Origin: UBA4416 sp046594225
GTDB lineage: Bacteria > Bacteroidota > Bacteroidia > B-17B0 > Aurantibacillaceae
Assembly (NCBI GenBank): GCA_046594225.1
Contig: JBKJPW010000008.1
Coordinates: forward strand, 28,009 to 92,008
Length of the DNA stretch: 64,000 nt
Direction: 5' to 3'
The stretch's first letter is position 1, and every line of letters begins with the position of its first letter. Positions 59,401-64,000 of the stretch are shown here, piece by piece. The notes below the pieces were generated by a model that was not told the DNA's origin, ran no database searches, and was given only the letters and a program-made list of their open reading frames with translations. A program made the position numbers and the translations under genes.

Positions 59401-61671
59401 TTATATTCTAATTCCAATTACGCATACATCATCCACCTGCTCTAAATCACCGACCCAGTTTTGAAATGTTTGTTCGAGAACTTCTTTTTGTTTTGGAAGA
59501 GGCAAATGAGAATTAGCCACTAAAACTTGTTTAAAATTTTTAGCCATAAACTTTTTACCATTTGGTCCGCCAAACTGATCGGCATAACCATCTGTAAATA
59601 AATAAAAGGTGGTTCCTTCTTTATACTCTATTTGGTGAGTAATAAATGGCTTTGGGTATTCTGTTTTGCCGATAGGTTGTTTATCGGCTTTAACTTCGAC
59701 AAGCTCAGTCACCGATTCGCTTCCAGAGGTGGCTGAGGCTCTCGAAGTCACATACCAAAGCGAATTATGCGCTCCGCTCCAAGTTAACCTCACCCTTCCG
59801 TCCCTCTCCAAAGGAGAGGGAAACTCAAAACACAACAAAGAAATATCCATTCCATCTTTTACTTCACTGGTACTTTTTTCAAAGGTTTCTATAACTAATT
59901 CTCTGGTTTTATCCAATATTTTACCTGGTTCAGTTTCTTTAAACTCTTTGATGGTTCGGTTTAAGGCATTACTACAAACTACAGAAACCATTGCACCAGG
60001 TACACCATGGCCGGTACTATCTGCTGCTGCAATAAAAAATAAATCATTTACCGACTCTGCCCAATAAAAATCACCTGCTACTAAATCTTTTGGCTTATAT
60101 AAAATAAAATTTTCTTTTATGTGTTTATCAATAAACTCTTGTGGTGGCAAAATAGCTTCTTGTAAGCGTTTGGCATAGGTAATACTTTCGATGATTTCTT
60201 TTTGTTTTTCGTCTACTAGGTCTTTTTGATGCTGCGTTTCTTTTTCTTTGACTTCAATAATATTTTTTTGTTTATGTATTAATCGGAAACGATTGTACAG
60301 AAACATCGTAAATAAAATTACCAATACCAAAATGCCACTTACTGCATACCGAATTACTTGTTGTTTTTTCATTTCAGTAGCAGCCAAGGCATCTCTTTTA
60401 TCCTGTTCTGCTTTGGTTAAAGCTTCTTTTTTATCAAACTCATAGTTCATACTGGCTTGTATGGTCTTTTCTTTTGTTTCTTCGTTATCTATACTATCTC
60501 GATAAAGTATAAATAATTTATGATAATCATAAGCGCCTTTCCAATTACCTTGCATACTATCTATGGTTGATAAGGAGTTGTAGCTTAATTTAATTTCCTT
60601 TTTACTTGCAATTTCTTTTGAAAGAGTAAGCGCTTTTTTTAACTGTTTTTTTGCAACATCCAATTTTTTTAATTTAATATGAGTTGATCCTAGATTGTTA
60701 TAAGACATTGCTATTCCATGCTTATCACCAATTTCTTCAAATATTTTTAGTGAAGCAGCATAGTTTTTAAAGGCTTCTGTATAATTACCCTGCTGGGTAT
60801 AGATAATTGCTAAGTTGTTATAAGAATTAGCCATCCCTTGTTTATCGCCGATTTCTTCTTCTATTTTAATGGCAAAAAAATATTTTTTTAATGCCTCAGC
60901 GTAATTGCCTTGGTCTGAATAAACAAGCCCAATGTTGTTGCTAGCATTGGCAATTCCTAGTTTATCCCCCATTTCTTTACAAATTTTAAGGGATGCAAAA
61001 TAGTTTTTTAAGGCTTCGGCGTAATTAGCTTGTTGGTAATAGATGGCTCCGAGTATGTTATAAGAATTAGATATTCCTCTTTTATCGCCCATTTTTTCTT
61101 TTATTTTGAGGCCAATAAATTGGTTTTTTAAGGCGTCTGGATAATTGCCCAAGCTATAATATATAATTCCGATGTTTCCATAAGACATCGCTAATCCTTC
61201 TTCATCCTTTACTTCTTCCCTCATTTTAAGAGCAGTAAGCTGGTTTTTTAATGCTTCGGGGTAATTACCTTGGGAGCAATATACAAGCCCTATGTTATTA
61301 TAACACATAGCTATTCCTTTTGTACTGCCAATTTCCTTACAAATTTTAAGAGTAGCAAAATAGTTTTTTAAAGCATCGTCGTAATTACCTTGGTCTGCAT
61401 AAACAAGTCCAAGATTATTGAATGCCCTGCATTTTCCTTTTTTAAAATCTATTTTTTGGGCAAGTGCTAAAGCGTTATTCGAATATTGTAATGCTTGCTC
61501 GTAACCGCCAGTTTGCCAAAGTTTATAACTTAATTTATTTAATGTGTGTACTTTATTAGTATCTTCTTTTGCTGTTTTTAATACTGTTAGAAGAGAATCA
61601 ATTTTGTTTTGCTGAGCAATGAAAGTTAAGCCTATAAAGCTAAATATTAAGAGAAAAATTATTCTTTTCAT
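59401..61671 (-). CDS. TPR-SpoIIE transmembrane serine phosphatase with in-frame repeat insertions
   Basis: The 756-residue protein has signal peptide MKRIIFLLIFSFIGLTFIAQ and about nine 40-residue TPRs (~55-380). A coiled coil and a membrane helix near residues 443-462 follow. The linker KEIIESITYAKRLQEAILPP and a full SpoIIE phosphatase domain (~525-756) come next: KPKDLVAGDFYW, AADSTGHGVPGAMVS, GMDISLL, LFTDGYADQFGG and VDDVCVIG. Two segments inside the phosphatase domain, PSPLERDGRVR and SRASATSGSESVTELVE, are encoded by palindromic repeats. They are absent from the paralogue at 14386-14994. Predicted role: a periplasmic or membrane sensor controlling dephosphorylation of a cytoplasmic partner. 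Confidence 0.9.
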   Translation of the reverse strand: MKRIIFLLIFSFIGLTFIAQQNKIDSLLTVLKTAKEDTNKVHTLNKLSYKLWQTGGYEQALQYSNNALALAQKIDFKKGKCRAFNNLGLVYADQGNYDDALKNYFATLKICKEIGSTKGIAMCYNNIGLVYCSQGNYPEALKNQLTALKMREEVKDEEGLAMSYGNIGIIYYSLGNYPDALKNQFIGLKIKEKMGDKRGISNSYNILGAIYYQQANYAEALKNYFASLKICKEMGDKLGIANASNNIGLVYSDQGNYAEALKKYFFAIKIEEEIGDKQGMANSYNNLAIIYTQQGNYTEAFKNYAASLKIFEEIGDKHGIAMSYNNLGSTHIKLKKLDVAKKQLKKALTLSKEIASKKEIKLSYNSLSTIDSMQGNWKGAYDYHKLFILYRDSIDNEETKEKTIQASMNYEFDKKEALTKAEQDKRDALAATEMKKQQVIRYAVSGILVLVILFTMFLYNRFRLIHKQKNIIEVKEKETQHQKDLVDEKQKEIIESITYAKRLQEAILPPQEFIDKHIKENFILYKPKDLVAGDFYWAESVNDLFFIAAADSTGHGVPGAMVSVVCSNALNRTIKEFKETEPGKILDKTRELVIETFEKSTSEVKDGMDISLLCFEFPSPLERDGRVRLTWSGAHNSLWYVTSRASATSGSESVTELVEVKADKQPIGKTEYPKPFITHQIEYKEGTTFYLFTDGYADQFGGPNGKKFMAKNFKQVLVANSHLPLPKQKEVLEQTFQNWVGDLEQVDDVCVIGIRI
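59694..59747. repeat. Complete 54-nt palindromic element inside the SpoIIE domain
   Basis: CTTCGACAAGCTCAG (59694-59708) and CTGAGGCTCTCGAAG (59733-59747) flank a 24-base centre. Its length is a multiple of three and it stays in frame, encoding S-R-A-S-A-T-S-G-S-E-S-V-T-E-L-V-E. Same family as 31028-31079. Confidence 0.8.
59788..59820. repeat. CCCTCTCC-AAA-GGAGAGGG palindrome inside the SpoIIE domain
   Basis: The 19-base perfect palindrome at 59802-59820, with adjoining CCTCACCCTTCCGT, encodes PSPLERDGRVR. Sequence of this type is familiar to me as a Bacteroidota dispersed repeat. Confidence 0.7.
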
Positions 61672-61712
61672 TATTTTGAGTTTTCATAAATATAAACATA
61701 TTTCAATAACAA

Positions 61713-61744
61713 AAAAGCCATCCTCAATTAAGAGAATGGCTTTT
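61713..61744 (-). terminator. Intrinsic terminator of pnp
   Basis: AAAAGCCATCCTC pairs with GAGAATGGCTTTT with two mismatched positions; TTTTTTGTT follows on the minus strand. It closely resembles the terminator at 59283-59314. Confidence 0.7.
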
Positions 61745-61762
61745 AAACTTGCATTATTATGA

Positions 61763-61787
61763 GATGCTGAAACAAGTTCAGCATGAC
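61763..61787. repeat. Short palindrome ATGCTGAA..TTCAGCAT
   Basis: An 8-bp stem (61764-61771 with 61777-61784) lies between the pnp stop and its terminator. It resembles a short dispersed repeat I recall from Bacteroidota intergenic regions. Confidence 0.5.
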
Positions 61788-61796
61788 AGAAGCAAA

Positions 61797-63944
61797 CTAA
61801 GCTTTGTTTTCTTCAGATGGAGCAGTTTCTGGTTTAGGCATTAAAGCTTTACGAGATAATTTTGCTTTTCCATTTTTAGGATCAGTTCCAATGTATTTCA
61901 CTTTAACGATTTCACCTTCCTTTACTAATCCTTCTAATGAATCAATGCGTTTCCAATCGTATTCGCTGATGTGTAATAAACCTTCTTTACCTGGCATAAA
62001 TTCAACAAACGCACCGTAAGGCATAATTGATTTTACTTTAGCTTCGTAAACTTCGCCAACTTCTGGTATTGCTACAATAGATTTAATACGAGCAACAGCT
62101 GCTTTTAAGTCTTCTAATTTCTCAGCAAATATCTCAACGCGTCCGCTGTTATCAACTTCAGTAATAGAAATAGTTGCACCAGTTTTCTTTTGAATATCTT
62201 GAATTACTTTTCCACCAGGTCCGATGATTGCACCAATAAATTCTTGAGGAATGATAATTACTTCAAAACGAGGTACGTTTTCGTTATAATCTGTACGAGG
62301 CGCATCAATTGTTTTCATGATCTCACCCATGATGTGTAAACGGCCTTCACGAGCTTGCGCTAAGGCTTTTTCCATTACTTCGTATGGTAAACCATTTACT
62401 TTTAAATCCATTTGTACGGCAGTAATACCATCTTTAGTTCCACAGATTTTGAAATCCATATCACCTAAATGATCTTCATCACCTAAAATATCTGATAAAA
62501 TTGCATAACTGCTATTATCTGCTGATGTAATTAAACCCATTGCAATACCTGTAACTGGTTTTGCAATCTTCACACCTGCATCCATTAATGCTAATGTACC
62601 AGCACAAACTGTAGCCATAGATGACGAACCGTTAGATTCTAAAATGTCAGAAACCACACGCACTGTATAAGGTGTATCAGTTGGTACAACTTTAGACAAG
62701 GCACGCATTGCTAAGTTACCATGTCCTACTTCTCTACGACCAACACCACGGTTAGGTTTTGCTTCGCCAGTTGAAAAACCAGGGAAGTTATAATGTAAAA
62801 TAAATTTAGTTTCGCCACGGTAAAATGCTCCATCAATCATTTGAGCATCTTTTCCTGTACCTAACGTTACGGTAGTTAACGATTGCGTTTCTCCACGTTG
62901 AAAAATAGCAGAACCGTGAGCTGCTGGTAAGTAACCTACTTCGCTCCAAATTGGACGGATTTGGTTTGTTTTACGACCATCTAAACGAATTTGTGTATCT
63001 AATGTAGCCTGACGAACTGCATCATACTCCACATCATGAAAATATTTGTTGATTAAAGATTCTCTGTCTTTTAATTCTTCAGGAGTAAACGTTGCTTTGT
63101 ACTCTGTTAAAATAGCTTTAAAGTTTACTTTACGCTCATTTTTATTAGGATTACCTTGTTTTGCAACGGCATATACTTTATCGTAAGTTGCTTTTGAAAC
63201 TGCTGCTTTTAAATCGGCATCATTTAATTCATGACAATATTCACGTTTAGTTTTTAAACCTGCTTTAATTGCAAATTCTTTAATCGCTTTAATTTGAACT
63301 TTAATTGCTTCGTGAGCAAATTTAATTGCTTCTAACATTTCTGCTTCCGATACTTCGCTCATTTCACCTTCTACCATTGATATATCCGTTTCAGTAGCTG
63401 CAACAATCATTTCTAAAGTAGCAGTTGCTAATTCATCAATGTTTGGATTGATACATAATTTACCATCGATTTTAGCAACACGAACTTCAGAAATAATTCC
63501 GTTAAATGGAATATCAGAAACAGCTACTGCTGCACATGCTGCTAAACCAACTAACGCATCAGGCATTGTTTTTTTATCAGACGAAATTAATGATAACATA
63601 ATTTGTGTATCAGAATGGTAATCGTCTGGGAACTGAGGACGCATTGCTCTATCAACAATACGAGATATTAATACTTCATAATCCGATAATTTTGCTTCAC
63701 GACGGAAGAAACCGCCAGGGAAACGACCTGTAGCCGCATATTTTTCTTGATAATCTACTGTTAAAGGTAAAAAATCAATACCTTCTTTAGCATCTTTGTT
63801 ACTTACTACAGTTGCTAAAATCATGGTATTACCTAATTTTACTACTACTGCACCATCAGCTTGTTTAGCTAATTTCCCTGTTTCTAGGGTTACAATTCTT
63901 CCATCTCCTAGGTCGAATGAATGTTGAATTCCAATTTGTGACAT
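61797..63944 (-). CDS. pnp: Polyribonucleotide nucleotidyltransferase (PNPase)
   Basis: PNPase degrades RNA 3' to 5' phosphorolytically. From the ATG at 63944 the protein is 715 residues. The first RNase PH domain begins FDLGDGRIVTLETGKLAKQADGAV; the second has RGETQ, NRGVGRREVGHG and SNGSSSMATVCAG (~residues 340-550). A KH domain follows (IIGPGGKVIQDIQKKTGA), then a C-terminal S1 domain (YGAFVEFMPGKEGLLHISE). A TTG start at 63968 would add eight Lys-rich residues and lies in a hairpin, so it is rejected. Confidence 0.96.
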   Translation of the reverse strand: MSQIGIQHSFDLGDGRIVTLETGKLAKQADGAVVVKLGNTMILATVVSNKDAKEGIDFLPLTVDYQEKYAATGRFPGGFFRREAKLSDYEVLISRIVDRAMRPQFPDDYHSDTQIMLSLISSDKKTMPDALVGLAACAAVAVSDIPFNGIISEVRVAKIDGKLCINPNIDELATATLEMIVAATETDISMVEGEMSEVSEAEMLEAIKFAHEAIKVQIKAIKEFAIKAGLKTKREYCHELNDADLKAAVSKATYDKVYAVAKQGNPNKNERKVNFKAILTEYKATFTPEELKDRESLINKYFHDVEYDAVRQATLDTQIRLDGRKTNQIRPIWSEVGYLPAAHGSAIFQRGETQSLTTVTLGTGKDAQMIDGAFYRGETKFILHYNFPGFSTGEAKPNRGVGRREVGHGNLAMRALSKVVPTDTPYTVRVVSDILESNGSSSMATVCAGTLALMDAGVKIAKPVTGIAMGLITSADNSSYAILSDILGDEDHLGDMDFKICGTKDGITAVQMDLKVNGLPYEVMEKALAQAREGRLHIMGEIMKTIDAPRTDYNENVPRFEVIIIPQEFIGAIIGPGGKVIQDIQKKTGATISITEVDNSGRVEIFAEKLEDLKAAVARIKSIVAIPEVGEVYEAKVKSIMPYGAFVEFMPGKEGLLHISEYDWKRIDSLEGLVKEGEIVKVKYIGTDPKNGKAKLSRKALMPKPETAPSEENKA

Positions 63945-63961
63945 CTTTTTTTTTGTTTTGT

Positions 63962-63980
63962 GTACCAACGTTTTTGGTAC
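63962..63980 (-). promoter_or_regulatory. Hairpin in the pnp upstream region
   Basis: GTACCAA and TTGGTAC form a 7-bp perfect stem with a 5-base loop, 18 bases before the pnp ATG. It may be a leader stem-loop; the far side is cut by the window end. Confidence 0.4.
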
Positions 63981-64000
63981 GGATTTATATTTGTTTTCTA

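Noticed and set aside
63945..63968. Upstream TTG start for pnp
   Set aside because: Adds a Lys-rich octapeptide not expected in PNPase, and the TTG lies in a hairpin arm.

Overview
The window reads as a low-GC chromosome segment of a Bacteroidota bacterium. The evidence is several type IX secretion (T9SS) cargo proteins with type A or type B C-terminal sorting domains, a TonB-dependent-receptor-like protein paired with a GLPGLI protein, DUF1573 and MbnP family proteins, TPR-SpoIIE signalling proteins, promoter-like TAnnTTTG boxes and almost no Shine-Dalgarno sequences. I cannot place it below phylum level. No rRNA, tRNA, CRISPR array or prophage was recognised.

Layout. 1-5376 is the 3' part of a giant T9SS type B adhesin-like protein. 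5469-14241 (minus) holds inorganic pyrophosphatase, a TIMP-like membrane protein, histidine ammonia-lyase, a double TonB_C protein, prmC, uvrB and a secreted M43-like metalloprotease. 14386-16616 is a TPR-SpoIIE phosphatase gene broken by an apparent one-base frameshift. 16709-19895 is a four-gene cluster led by a U32 peptidase-family protein. 19982-28991 is the most striking region: six tandem, translationally coupled paralogues with a signal peptide, TPRs, one membrane helix and a coiled coil. All six stop exactly where relatives continue into a SpoIIE phosphatase. 29046-34312 holds lhgO, an FAH-family gene and a probable copper-related set (MbnP, an MbnH-type dihaem enzyme and a YHYH protein). 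34513-41498 (plus) holds gap, the TonB receptor/GLPGLI pair and two T9SS type B proteins. 41521-42197 is a REP-flanked RAYT transposase with a premature stop. It is followed by a helicase, a lipoprotein, a TPR membrane protein and ribH. 45682-49305 (minus) is an operon of three DUF1573 proteins, a WG-type protein, tsaE and an outer-membrane protein. 49431-52091 is valS. 52160-53168 holds a REP hairpin array, a second IS200-like transposase and a structured inverted repeat. The rest holds a MarR regulator, dusB, a class C beta-lactamase-like lipoprotein, a four-gene operon (SRPBCC, rlmF, GNAT and a secreted protein), an intact TPR-SpoIIE phosphatase and pnp.

Two themes link the regions. First, a signalling family: periplasmic TPR sensors with a membrane helix and a cytoplasmic linker, two with SpoIIE phosphatase output and six without. 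Second, a dense population of small dispersed palindromes. Several lie between genes, but some sit in frame inside valS and inside the SpoIIE domain of 59401-61671, reminiscent of Rickettsia palindromic elements. Two REP/transposase pairs lie within about 12 kb.
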